Positions 35,939-44,907 of a stretch of DNA of 64,000 nucleotides are shown piece after piece. The notes beneath the pieces were generated by a model. The model did no database searches, was not told the origin of the DNA, and saw nothing but the letters and a program-made list of their open reading frames with translations. Source of the DNA: Bacillota bacterium (GTDB lineage Bacteria; Bacillota; UBA4882; UBA8346). How positions within the stretch are numbered: the first letter of the stretch is position 1; the number at the start of each line of letters is the position of its first letter. The translations under genes were made by a program, and so were the position numbers. The stretch spans positions 1 to 64,000 of the forward strand of contig JAFABB010000017.1 in the NCBI GenBank assembly GCA_023426245.1. The letters run 5' to 3'.

Positions 35939-37717
35939 CTATTGTTGGAGCGGCATTCTCACCTCAACCGTGGTTCCAATGCCTATACTACTGAAGATCT
36001 TGACGCCATAATGATTGCCAAAATAAAGAGTAATCCGCTCATGGACATTCTTGATCCCGACTTTATTAAAGGTGCGTTCCAATTCAGCCTTATCCTGAAA
36101 CAATACCGATGCAGCCTGCTCTGAAGTCATCCCTACCCCATCATCGGTAATGACTAATTGTAACTGGTCATTCTCTACCTTGGCTTCCACGGTAATACAC
36201 CCGCGCCCTTTTTTGGGTTCGATACCATGAAAGATGGAGTTTTCGATAATTGGTTGCAATGTCATCTTTAAAATCTTTAAATTTTGAACTTCCTCCGGAA
36301 TCCGATAGACCACATCGAACTTATCGCCATATCGAAAAGACATAATTTGAATATAATCCTTAATCATATCAATCTCTTCCCGAACTGTTACGAATTCATT
36401 TTCATGATGGAATATTTTTTTGAGAAGACGGATAAATGAGAGCATCATCTCTTCAGCAGTATCTTTATCATTGAGTGAAATGCTACATTTAATGGAGTTT
36501 AACGTATTATAAAGAAAGTGAGGATTAATTTGCGCCTTGAGAAAATCTAGTTCAGCCAAGCGTTTTAGCTTTTCTTCCTGGCGGATGCCTTCCAAGAGCT
36601 GATTGATGGTTATAACCATCCGGTTAAACCCCCGGCTAAGTTCTCCTATCTCATCTTCAGTCTGAACTGTGGCAGAAACCATAAGGTTCCCTTTGGCGAT
36701 TTCTTTGGTTAATTTGAATAATGATTTGATAGGTAAAGAAATTCGCTGAGCTACCCAGTAAGCAATGACAAATGCCATGCTGATACAGGCGAGAAAAATA
36801 ACTACGGTCAAAAAGGCCATTGCAGAAATTGGAGCCAACAGCTTCGCTAGCGGGATTTCTTCAACAATTATCCAGTTGGTTCTCGGGAGTTTGCAAAAAG
36901 TCACTAAAATCTGATGACCGTTCTTCCGCAAGATCAAATTGTTCTGTTTATCGTTATCGATGGCTTTCATAAATTGAGCCGGCAGGATCATCTTTTTATC
37001 AAGTAGTGTCTTATCCGTATGAGAGATTATTACTCCATGATTGTCCACAATATAAATCGTATTCCCAATTCCCTGGGCCTTTTCATAATATCGACTCAAC
37101 ACGTTCTCTTCAACATTAAGAATTAGAAGGCCGATAGGTTTATCGTTATACAAGTTCTTCATAAGCCGAGCCGCAGTAAATACGAAAGAGTCGCTTCCAT
37201 AACCTGCCTTATCGTTATAAGTTCCTACCCAGAGCACTTGGCCATTTTTTTGATAAACGTCCTTGATCCAGGGCGATTTTAAAATCGATTTAAAATTGTA
37301 CCATTCTTTAACCCAGGAGGTCATTTCTTTACCGCTAAAGGAACAGAGAATGACATCATATTGAATACTCTGCGCCTCAAAAGAATATTTAAATTGGGCG
37401 ATTTTGGAGCTTACTTTGTTCTCTTCCAACTGTTTTTGATATAATGATTCCGGGATAGGCTGTTTAACAATATCCACCAACTCTTCGTCAAAGTAATATA
37501 GATTAGATACCGCTTCAATTTCAGTAAATAAATTTCCCAGGTTAATGCTGAGCTGCCGGATTGCCTCCAATCGCGATAACCCCACCTGTTTCTCAATAAT
37601 CCGAACCGATAATTGATAAACAGCGGTAACCCCAAGTCCCAGAGTTAAAGCGATGACCAGTGAATAAGAGATGAACAACCGGTTTTGTATTGTTACGGTT
37701 TTGAAAGGGATTTTCAA
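35939..37717 (-). CDS. YesM-type sensor histidine kinase
   Basis: 592 residues from TTG 37717 (GAGGAG nine bases upstream). Membrane helices at about 12-34 and 296-321 bracket a 260-residue extracellular Cache-like sensor domain. Then come HAMP (about 322-375), the His_kinase box with H400 in Q-I-N-P-H-F-L-Y-N-T-L, and the ATPase domain with D-D-G-V-G-M. It probably senses an extracellular oligosaccharide or binding-protein complex and phosphorylates the YesN-type partner downstream. Confidence 0.93.
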   Translation of the reverse strand: MKIPFKTVTIQNRLFISYSLVIALTLGLGVTAVYQLSVRIIEKQVGLSRLEAIRQLSINLGNLFTEIEAVSNLYYFDEELVDIVKQPIPESLYQKQLEENKVSSKIAQFKYSFEAQSIQYDVILCSFSGKEMTSWVKEWYNFKSILKSPWIKDVYQKNGQVLWVGTYNDKAGYGSDSFVFTAARLMKNLYNDKPIGLLILNVEENVLSRYYEKAQGIGNTIYIVDNHGVIISHTDKTLLDKKMILPAQFMKAIDNDKQNNLILRKNGHQILVTFCKLPRTNWIIVEEIPLAKLLAPISAMAFLTVVIFLACISMAFVIAYWVAQRISLPIKSLFKLTKEIAKGNLMVSATVQTEDEIGELSRGFNRMVITINQLLEGIRQEEKLKRLAELDFLKAQINPHFLYNTLNSIKCSISLNDKDTAEEMMLSFIRLLKKIFHHENEFVTVREEIDMIKDYIQIMSFRYGDKFDVVYRIPEEVQNLKILKMTLQPIIENSIFHGIEPKKGRGCITVEAKVENDQLQLVITDDGVGMTSEQAASVLFQDKAELERTFNKVGIKNVHERITLYFGNHYGVKIFSSIGIGTTVEVRMPLQQ

Positions 37718-37836
37718 GATAAGTAGCTCCTCTTCAATGTTAATAACACTTTACCATCGGACCGGAACACCTTTTCTTATTTACGGTTATATTTATATCT
37801 AATGTTATCGAAAATTAACATTTCTGTAATGATACC

Positions 37837-37867
37837 ATTTTGACCTTTTTTTTACCTTTTTTGATAT
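37837..37867 (-). promoter_or_regulatory. 31-bp response-regulator motif, copy 2
   Basis: Second copy of the motif at 34399-34429, in the same orientation, 120 bases upstream of the histidine kinase gene. Suggests autoregulation of the two-component pair by its own regulator. Confidence 0.6.
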
Positions 37868-38058
37868 TATCAGGTAGGATTGTTTAGAAAATGATTGTTT
37901 CACTGAACTTAGAAAGATCGGCGAATAAGGGGTTCTACCTGGCGGATTTATCCAGGGCAATATGGACTTTTCCAATTATTTATATCATGAAATCGTTATG
38001 TCTTTTTTAGGTACCGCTGTGGTATAAATAATGAATAGGATTTGAAAGAGGGATGTAT

Positions 38059-38904
38059 TTGAGGGATCATAAAACCGTGAAAACCTTTGATGATAGGCGC
38101 GCCTGGGAAATGATGATTGAGATGGCCGGCCGGGGTATCAGGCCTGTTGGCAGCTTTGGGCACCGTGAATCCATCGGCATCTTGCAAAAAAAAATGCAGC
38201 AGTATTCCGAGAAGGTATTCCTGCAGAAATTCATTCTCCCCGATTTCCGGGGGAAGGATTTAGAATGCGCCAACATTTGCAGTTTGGTGGCGGGGCGGGA
38301 CCGAAGAAAAACCGTTTTACTGGGGACGCATTTTGATACCCGTTGGATTGCCGACCGGGAAAAGGATCCGGCGCTTAAAACAATGCCCATCCCCGGAGTA
38401 AATGACGGGACCAGCGGGGTGGCCGTCATTCTGGAACTGATGCGCGCCTTTCAACAGTCACCGCCAAGTTTTAATGTTTTGTGCGTCCTGTTCGATGCCG
38501 AGGATGTCGGCTTCATCGACGGCTTCAGATTTGGAGAAGGAGCCTATCATTTTGTGGACCACCTGGTGATGAAGCTAGATCTGGCAATGATCATTGACAT
38601 GATCGCCGGTCGGGGTATGCGGATCAATCTGGATCATAACTCATTATTGTCGGAGGTATCCACCTGGACCATTAACCGGATCTTCGATATCGGCCGAAAA
38701 AAAGGGTATCCGGCTTTTTTTAACAACCGTTCCATCGAGCTGGAGTCCGACCACACGCCCTTTTATCAAAGGAATATACCGGCATTAATCCTAATGGACA
38801 TTTTTTATCCGGAGTGGCACACTCACCGGGATACTTTGGAAAGCTGCTGTCAAGAGTCTCTGCGGTATGTGGGTGATGTTCTTTTTGATTTTTTTACCCC
38901 ATGA
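38059..38904 (+). CDS. M28 family peptidase (glutaminyl-cyclase-like)
   Basis: 281 residues from TTG 38059, six bases after AGAGGG; ATG 38053 touches that site and is less likely. Zinc ligands of the M28 fold are visible in order: H-F-D (G-T-H-F-D-T-R-W), N-D-G-T-S-G, A-E-D-V-G-F, and H near the end (P-E-W-H-T-H-R-D-T). No signal peptide, so it acts in the cytoplasm or is exported by other means. It is the only plus-strand gene in a long minus-strand array, with its own terminator, so it is probably unrelated to the glycan loci. Confidence 0.85.
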   Translation: MRDHKTVKTFDDRRAWEMMIEMAGRGIRPVGSFGHRESIGILQKKMQQYSEKVFLQKFILPDFRGKDLECANICSLVAGRDRRKTVLLGTHFDTRWIADREKDPALKTMPIPGVNDGTSGVAVILELMRAFQQSPPSFNVLCVLFDAEDVGFIDGFRFGEGAYHFVDHLVMKLDLAMIIDMIAGRGMRINLDHNSLLSEVSTWTINRIFDIGRKKGYPAFFNNRSIELESDHTPFYQRNIPALILMDIFYPEWHTHRDTLESCCQESLRYVGDVLFDFFTP

Positions 38905-38964
38905 ATTTTCCTCCTTTTAATCTTTCATCTTCTTCATCTTCCCTTTCATAACATCCTTTTAAGG

Positions 38965-39000
38965 ACCAACCCGGATATATCTGATTCGGGTTGGTTTTTT
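38965..39000 (+). terminator. Rho-independent terminator of M28 gene
   Basis: A 9-bp perfect stem, ACCAACCCG/CGGGTTGGT, followed by six Ts, 60 bases after the peptidase stop. Confidence 0.85.
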
Positions 39001-39023
39001 ATTGGTGACCAGATGAATAGAGA

Positions 39024-39093
39024 CAACCAGTCTCCAAGACTTCCGCGCCACGATGGCAGCGAGATCAAGCCTCCTGTAATGCGTGAAAGCGAA
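39024..39093. repeat. 70-nt dispersed repeat, copy 1
   Basis: Identical at 65 of 70 positions to 52400-52469, same orientation. Core words are CTTCCGCGCCACGATGGCAG and CTGTAATGCGTGAAAG. Lies about 105 bases beyond the stop of the GH28-like gene. No protein or known RNA recognised. Confidence 0.75.
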
Positions 39094-39108
39094 CTTTGAG
39101 AATAAAAA

Positions 39109-39174
39109 AACCTCCAGCTATGATTAATGTATGTCTTGCAAACGTACAAGAATCATAAAATTCAGGAGGAGGTT
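39109..39174 (-). terminator. Terminator of the GH28-like gene
   Basis: On the minus strand AACCTCC pairs with GGAGGTT and TATGATT with AATCATA around a 25-base loop, followed by a run of Ts. It closes the long operon that ends with the beta-helix protein. Confidence 0.7.
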
Positions 39175-39197
39175 ATAAACAATGAAAAACTAAATGA

Positions 39198-41621
39198 TTA
39201 CTTTTTAATTAAAACTACATCATCAACAACAATACCACAATCATCACCCGCGGACCTGAAGCCGACTTTAATCACTCCAGTGGTTACACTGATATTATCA
39301 ATCGTAACCAATTGCCAGGTATCAGAAATAGGTATATCAACATTAATGTCGCTACCGGCATTTCTGATCTCCGCTCTTTTAATGGTTGGCGCCCCCCATG
39401 CTCTTGCATATAACTCTAATTTGTATATCCCATTAGGAACACTGATCGACTGATTTGTTGCGACATCATAACTACCTGATACTTTTCCATGCCAATGAAC
39501 CAAATAGGCGCTCCCACTATGAGCTTTCGAGGAATTCACCTCGATATAACCGGCCGCCTCTGTTCCATTGGATGTCCATTCTACCCAGTAGTTCGGTGAT
39601 TGATCCTGATCGCCATCATTGATTTCAAATCCGTTATTGGTTAATAAATTGGATCTTCCATGGGTATCCATCCAATTAACATTGGCAACTGCATAAGCAT
39701 CTGACTTTTTAAAGACTAGATAGAGTGTCCGTGTGCCGCTGGTATTGGTTATTGGTACATTTCGGGTCATCCATGACTGCCATCCACCTGTGGAGTTAAC
39801 CATCAGGGAACCTATTAATGGGCCTGTGGCGCTATCAAGACGTAATTCAATCGTTCCGCCGCTATTATTAGAAGCAATCCGCAGATCGATACCGGAAGTT
39901 CCGGTTCCAAAATCTACATTATCGTAGGAAACCCAGTCATTATTATCACAGCTGCCTATGTTTTGCCCCATGCCTGTGTCAGAGCATGATTCGGTGACAA
40001 TGCCGGACATATTGCTGTAATTTTCAGCCTGTCCTACAATCGAAACACCATCTAAATATGATAATGAGTTTATATTCATTTGCGGTAAAGAAGTCGCAAC
40101 GGTACCATCAGGCAAAACAATATTGCTGAATATTACATTCCTTACAACATCAGCACTACTATATCCTGCTAATACCGAAGAGCTGGTTCCCATCTCACGA
40201 AGCTTTATATTATTAAAAACTAAATTGATGATTGGACCCGTTCCTAAAGAACTGGAATTGGTAATCTGACAATATAGCCAATTGGGACCACCCCATAGGG
40301 TTGATCTTACACATTCCACATCAATATTATCAAAAGTTATATCTTTTACGATTGCAGTGCCATAGGCATGCTGTACTGCAAATGCCCGGGAGGCGTCATA
40401 TACAACAGAGTTTTTAAAAGTAACTCCGGTTTGATCTTGTTTGGTCCCCATTCCGATTTTAAATCCAGCGCATTGGGTCCAGGTTATACAATCATCAAAT
40501 GTTACATTGCTGAGCGTTTCCGGATTACCGTACCAATTAGCGCAAATATCCGTGGTTGCAAAGTCCCATGTCTTTGTGGAAAACGGATCATCCTTTGCGA
40601 TTCCAATTCCATTCTGAACAGTGATATTTTGAGATTCGCAAACATCAATGCAGTCATCTTCCAGCATTGTAAGGGAGTTAAAATGCTTATAGTTTTTAAT
40701 TGTACTATTGTCACTTCTAGCAATAATAAAACCCCAGAGTGCGGCATCCCTTAAGATCAGGCCGTCCAATGTAAAGTTGCTGCAATTCAAAATCATCAGT
40801 ATGTTATTGAGATAGTTATTGGTATTTCTCAGATAATAACCATTTCCATCAAGGGTACCGCGTCCATATAATTTAACATTGTTTGCGCCATTGGCTGTAT
40901 ATATCCACCAGGTTCCATCCTTATTCAGTGAATCCTTGTGAAAGTGCGTCGTATAATCTGCTGGATTTCCAGAACATCGTAAGACTGCACCGCCTGCCAG
41001 ATATAACTTCATATTATTTTTAAGCTGCAAATTACCTACGATGTAAACGCCTGCGGGAACATACACGATACCTCCGCCATATGCGCTGGCATCATTAATT
41101 GCAGATTGAATTGCCATTGTTGCCATATGGTTTCCCGAACCATCCGCATAATAAGGCGATGAAGTAACGTTATATATACCGGTTCCAGAAGAAGCCGGTT
41201 GATCGGTTTCACCGGGATCAGCCGCTATAACTAATTTCTTCTGCTTGTTAATGATGATTACTAAATATTCATCTTTACTGATTGTAAAAGTAAGTTTGTT
41301 GCCGTTCGTTGTACCCGTGAGATTTAATTTTTTGGGACTAATCCAGTAAGAAGAAATACTGCTCTGAGAGGCTGCTGTTATTTCTATGGTAGCTGAACCG
41401 CCGGACATTGAAAATTCCGCATAATCATACTCCGCAGTATAGCTTATTACAGGAACACTTACGCCTTCTGCTTTCAAAGAGTACACGGTTGATGAAGTAT
41501 AGCATGCAGGCAATGGGTAAGTATCAATGGTAGCAGCCTGTACGCTTAGGGAAAACATTAAGATGCTACAAACGGTGACTGTGATTATGATGATTGTATT
41601 CTTAAATTTTTGAGCTTCCAT
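39198..41621 (-). CDS. Secreted GH28-like beta-helix protein with CBM6 module
   Basis: 807 residues from ATG 41621 (GAGGG seven bases upstream). The signal peptide ends S-V-Q-A-A-T. Residues about 145-520 are a right-handed beta-helix of the polygalacturonase/pectate-lyase kind (D-D-C-I-D-V-C near 327 fits the paired aspartates of GH28). Then a CBM6-like module (about 540-660, E-N-Y-S-N-M-S-G-I-V) and a C-terminal CBM4/9-like module (N-G-F-E-I-N-D-G). It probably attacks a uronic-acid-containing polysaccharide outside the cell. Last gene of the GH130/transporter/two-component locus. Confidence 0.82.
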   Translation of the reverse strand: MEAQKFKNTIIIITVTVCSILMFSLSVQAATIDTYPLPACYTSSTVYSLKAEGVSVPVISYTAEYDYAEFSMSGGSATIEITAASQSSISSYWISPKKLNLTGTTNGNKLTFTISKDEYLVIIINKQKKLVIAADPGETDQPASSGTGIYNVTSSPYYADGSGNHMATMAIQSAINDASAYGGGIVYVPAGVYIVGNLQLKNNMKLYLAGGAVLRCSGNPADYTTHFHKDSLNKDGTWWIYTANGANNVKLYGRGTLDGNGYYLRNTNNYLNNILMILNCSNFTLDGLILRDAALWGFIIARSDNSTIKNYKHFNSLTMLEDDCIDVCESQNITVQNGIGIAKDDPFSTKTWDFATTDICANWYGNPETLSNVTFDDCITWTQCAGFKIGMGTKQDQTGVTFKNSVVYDASRAFAVQHAYGTAIVKDITFDNIDVECVRSTLWGGPNWLYCQITNSSSLGTGPIINLVFNNIKLREMGTSSSVLAGYSSADVVRNVIFSNIVLPDGTVATSLPQMNINSLSYLDGVSIVGQAENYSNMSGIVTESCSDTGMGQNIGSCDNNDWVSYDNVDFGTGTSGIDLRIASNNSGGTIELRLDSATGPLIGSLMVNSTGGWQSWMTRNVPITNTSGTRTLYLVFKKSDAYAVANVNWMDTHGRSNLLTNNGFEINDGDQDQSPNYWVEWTSNGTEAAGYIEVNSSKAHSGSAYLVHWHGKVSGSYDVATNQSISVPNGIYKLELYARAWGAPTIKRAEIRNAGSDINVDIPISDTWQLVTIDNISVTTGVIKVGFRSAGDDCGIVVDDVVLIKK

Positions 41622-41765
41622 CAAACATCCCTCTCTTATTCATTTTTTACCGAAAAATGCATCGAAAACTAAATAACCGCTGGTTACCAAGGAAAACTAA
41701 AACCGTTATGGTTCGATATTTCTTCACCTCTTTCCAAGTATTTTTGAGCGAATCGACAAGCTAAA

Positions 41766-42767
41766 TTAACCCCTTCCTGGTTTGCATAAGTTTATCAAAT
41801 CATTGACATCCGCACTCGCCAGGCATTCCACCGTATCAGCGGCGCCATAGTAAATTTTCACTTCTCCATTATCCTCAAGGATCATCCCTCCCGGGAATAT
41901 AACATCATTACGAAATCCGTCTTTCTCATATTTGGTTTCCGGCGCTATCAAAGGCTCTTTATAGATCCCAATGATTTTGGACGGGTCCTCCAGATCCAGC
42001 AGCATCAATCCTGCGGTATAGCGTTTCTTCCAAACATCCTCCCAACCGTTTTTCCCCCGGGATGGATCGAGATCGACCGCATGGAAGGTGGTTAACCATC
42101 CCTCGCTAGTTTTGATGGGGGGAGCCGCCGGACCGATTTTATCGTTGGCAAAGGGTACATCTTCCACGGTTAATAACAGTTTAGAGTTACCCCAATATTG
42201 TAAATCCGGTGAATCGGAGATCCAGATATCGAAGCGGTCTTTACCGCCCCGGCTGTAGACCGGGAATGGTCTTTCCAACCGAATATATTTCCCGTAGATC
42301 CGCTCCGGGAAAAGCACCATATTCCGATTATCGGGGACAGACATACTCAAAACTTCAAACTCCTCAAAATCCTCGGTCACCGCAATGCCACCGCGCAATC
42401 CGTGACGGGTATCTACGGCAAAGCAGAGATAGCATTTACCATCCATTACCGTTAATCTGGGATCATACACCCTGATGATCTCCTTGTCCTCAAGCCGGAA
42501 ACACTGCTTGGACTGTACCTCCCAAAGGATTCCGTCGTTGCTGTACGCCAATCCGATATTAGTCCCTTCAAAACCAAAAGGCCCCTGTTTGGTATAGTTA
42601 TAGTCGTTGCGGAACATCATTACATACTTTCCCTGATACTTCGTTACCCCGGCGTTGAATATCAGCGTGGCATCATTAGGAACATCTTTGGCTGCTAAAA
42701 CCGGATTGCCGGAGAAGCGTTTAATTACCGGACTTGATTTTAAAACACTTTGAACCCAATTTGACAT
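41766..42767 (-). CDS. GH130 glycoside phosphorylase/hydrolase
   Basis: 333 residues, AGGGTG before ATG 42767. Five-bladed propeller family GH130, with V-Y-D-P-R-L-T-V holding the catalytic aspartate, W-I-S-D-S-P-D-L-Q-Y-W and Y-Y-G-A-A-D-T near the end. Members split beta-mannosides, often with phosphate to mannose-1-phosphate. No signal peptide, so it acts on imported oligosaccharides from the adjacent transporter. A second GH130 is at 55435-56493. Confidence 0.9.
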   Translation of the reverse strand: MSNWVQSVLKSSPVIKRFSGNPVLAAKDVPNDATLIFNAGVTKYQGKYVMMFRNDYNYTKQGPFGFEGTNIGLAYSNDGILWEVQSKQCFRLEDKEIIRVYDPRLTVMDGKCYLCFAVDTRHGLRGGIAVTEDFEEFEVLSMSVPDNRNMVLFPERIYGKYIRLERPFPVYSRGGKDRFDIWISDSPDLQYWGNSKLLLTVEDVPFANDKIGPAAPPIKTSEGWLTTFHAVDLDPSRGKNGWEDVWKKRYTAGLMLLDLEDPSKIIGIYKEPLIAPETKYEKDGFRNDVIFPGGMILEDNGEVKIYYGAADTVECLASADVNDLINLCKPGRG

Positions 42768-42806
42768 TTTCTCACCCTATCGTATTAAAAAATTTTTGTG
42801 TTACCC

Positions 42807-42866
42807 AGAAAATACATTCGACACCTATTCTCCCGCCAAGGCGCTGAGAAAACCCTAAACCATTAA
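42807..42866. repeat. Dispersed repeat fragment, copy C
   Basis: Shares AGAAAATACATTC, CTATTCTCCCGCCAAGG, GGCGCTGAGAAAAC and TAAACCATT blocks in order with 62924-62989. It sits between a permease gene and the GH130 gene. Confidence 0.6.
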
Positions 42867-42891
42867 GAAAATAACAGAATGAAAAGTAACC

Positions 42892-43797
42892 TTATCCTTT
42901 GACGGCGCCGGCTGTGAGTCCGTTAAGAAATTGTTTATTGGCGATTAAGTAGATTATGATCATCGGAAATAACGCAAACATAGCTCCCGCCAGCATCAAG
43001 TGCCATTCAGCGGCCGCATTGGCGCCATATTTCAGCGCTACCACACCCACCGTTAATGGACGTAAATCTGGCCGGGCCATCGTAAAGATTGAAGGTAGTA
43101 CATAATCGTTCCATGATAACCGGAACATGAATAATCCCACCACTCCTAAAACCGGTTTCAGCAAAGGAAGTATAATATTCCAGAAAGTCCTGAAAAAAGT
43201 ACACCCGTCTATCTGCGCCGATTCATCCAGTTCGATGGGAATCTCCGCCAGAAACCGGGAAATCAGAAAAACATTGGTAGCCTGCCCTCCAACTTGAATG
43301 AGGATGATTGCCAATAACGAATTTTGGAGATGCAGGTGAACCATTACCATAAATAAGGGTTTATAAATCAACGCTCCCACTGAAATAAAAATGGTACTCA
43401 AATAGGCTGCATTTAAAATCTTTTTACCGGGGAAATTTCTCCGGGCCAGGCAATAACCTGCCGACGATGAAATAAATAATGCCAGAACAACTGTAGATAA
43501 ACAGATTATCAGACTGTTCATGGTATAAACTGCAAAATTAGCCTGTTTCCAAGCAGTTACATAATTTTCAACCATCCATTTTTGAGGGAATATCGTCCCA
43601 CCCAAAGTAACTTCGGCATTGGTCTTAAATGAACCTAAAAATGCATATAACACAGGAAAAATAATTAAAATCACCAGCATACTTAATAAAATGTAGAGGC
43701 CTGTGTTACCCAAGACTCCAGCCCAATTGATCTTCCGGGCAGACTTCTCTTCTAAAAAAATCTTTTTTCTTTGTTCCAACAATGAAGAAGTAGTCAT
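42892..43797 (-). CDS. CUT1 sugar ABC transporter permease (MalG-like)
   Basis: 301 residues from ATG 43797 (GGA about ten bases upstream; TTG 43806 is an alternative). Six helices, EAA loop D-E-S-A-Q-I-D-G-C-T-F-F, and tail L-T-A-G-A-V-K-G. Imports the glycan fragments used by the GH130 enzyme downstream. Confidence 0.92.
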   Translation of the reverse strand: MTTSSLLEQRKKIFLEEKSARKINWAGVLGNTGLYILLSMLVILIIFPVLYAFLGSFKTNAEVTLGGTIFPQKWMVENYVTAWKQANFAVYTMNSLIICLSTVVLALFISSSAGYCLARRNFPGKKILNAAYLSTIFISVGALIYKPLFMVMVHLHLQNSLLAIILIQVGGQATNVFLISRFLAEIPIELDESAQIDGCTFFRTFWNIILPLLKPVLGVVGLFMFRLSWNDYVLPSIFTMARPDLRPLTVGVVALKYGANAAAEWHLMLAGAMFALFPMIIIYLIANKQFLNGLTAGAVKG

Positions 43798-43832
43798 GGC
43801 ATTCAACTTCCTTTATTAGTTTTCAATTCGCC

Positions 43833-44771
43833 TCATAAATTAACTTTTTCAGCGCTTTTCTTACTCCATAATAAATAAAATACGGTAATACACCCTACAA
43901 TGATGGATGAAACAAAAGCAACCGCAGAACCGTACCCCAACTGAAGTAAATCGGACGAAGCGCCTGATTCCGACATATAGAAGAGTTTTTTATAAATATA
44001 TAAGTACATCACATTTGTGGCGTCATTGGGTCCTCCGCCAGTCAAGACCAGGATGCTCTCATAACCGTTTAATCCGTAAATAATGGCCAACATCACCACT
44101 AACTGGCTAATTGAACTAATCATCGGGATAGTAATATAAATGTGTTTTTGAAAATTATTAGCTCCGTCTATAGACGCGCTTTCATATAACTCCGCCGGAA
44201 CTGACTGCAGGCCGGCTAAAAACAAGATCATATTATTGCCAATAGCCCCCCAGATGGCCACGATAATTGCGGTTAGCATAGCATAATGCATTCCTAGCCA
44301 TTCAATAGGTTTACCGATCAATCCCGATTGTAACAGCAGCTGGTTTACAATTCCATTATAGGTATTGAAAAGCAGATAAAAAATAAGGCTCATTACCGCC
44401 GTACTGGTAATGGTCGGCAGGAAGAATGTAACTCGAAAGAAATGTCTGCCCTTTAATTTATTATTCAGTATAATTGCCAGTAATAAGGCTAGAGGAATCG
44501 TAATTGCTATTTTCCCTCCGGCATAAATCAGCGTATTCAAAACCGAATGCCAAAAATCCACATCCCGGCAGAATAATCGGATGAAATTTTCAACCCCAAT
44601 AAACCTTTGATGAAACCCGTCATAATCATAAAACATATATCGAAATGCCCAAAATATCGGATAAAGCGCGAAAACTGCCAGAAATAGGGCACTGGGAAAT
44701 ACCATCAGATATACATCTTTATTGTTGCGAACCTGCCGAAACAAACCATTCGCCTTAGACATTCTCGTCAC
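43833..44771 (-). CDS. CUT1 sugar ABC transporter permease (MalF-like)
   Basis: 312 residues from GTG 44771; ATG 44762 is also possible and neither has a strong ribosome binding site. Six helices, EAA loop Y-E-S-A-S-I-D-G-A-N-N-F-Q-K. Weak initiation together with the hairpin just upstream would keep permease levels below those of the binding protein. Confidence 0.92.
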   Translation of the reverse strand: MTRMSKANGLFRQVRNNKDVYLMVFPSALFLAVFALYPIFWAFRYMFYDYDGFHQRFIGVENFIRLFCRDVDFWHSVLNTLIYAGGKIAITIPLALLLAIILNNKLKGRHFFRVTFFLPTITSTAVMSLIFYLLFNTYNGIVNQLLLQSGLIGKPIEWLGMHYAMLTAIIVAIWGAIGNNMILFLAGLQSVPAELYESASIDGANNFQKHIYITIPMISSISQLVVMLAIIYGLNGYESILVLTGGGPNDATNVMYLYIYKKLFYMSESGASSDLLQLGYGSAVAFVSSIIVGCITVFYLLWSKKSAEKVNL

Positions 44772-44861
44772 GACCCATCATTTAGTAGTTACGTTTGAAT
44801 CCTTATTTGCTCATAAGCCAGAATTTAGTTGTTTTTTTATCGTGTCGCCCCCATGGAAAGA

Positions 44862-44898
44862 AAAAGGGAGTAGAAGGATGCCCCTTCTACTCCCTTTT
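44862..44898 (-). terminator. Strong hairpin after binding-protein gene
   Basis: A 16-bp perfect stem (AAAAGGGAGTAGAAGG with its complement) and a 5-base loop, ten bases after the binding-protein stop. The A-run/T-run edges make it a terminator readable from either side. Permeases downstream are likely transcribed by read-through. Confidence 0.8.
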
Positions 44899-44907
44899 CC
44901 TGGAGGA

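Noticed and set aside
38946..39149. Minus-strand ORF of 67 codons
   Set aside because: It covers a terminator and a dispersed 70-nt repeat; the second repeat copy does not keep the frame in a gene.
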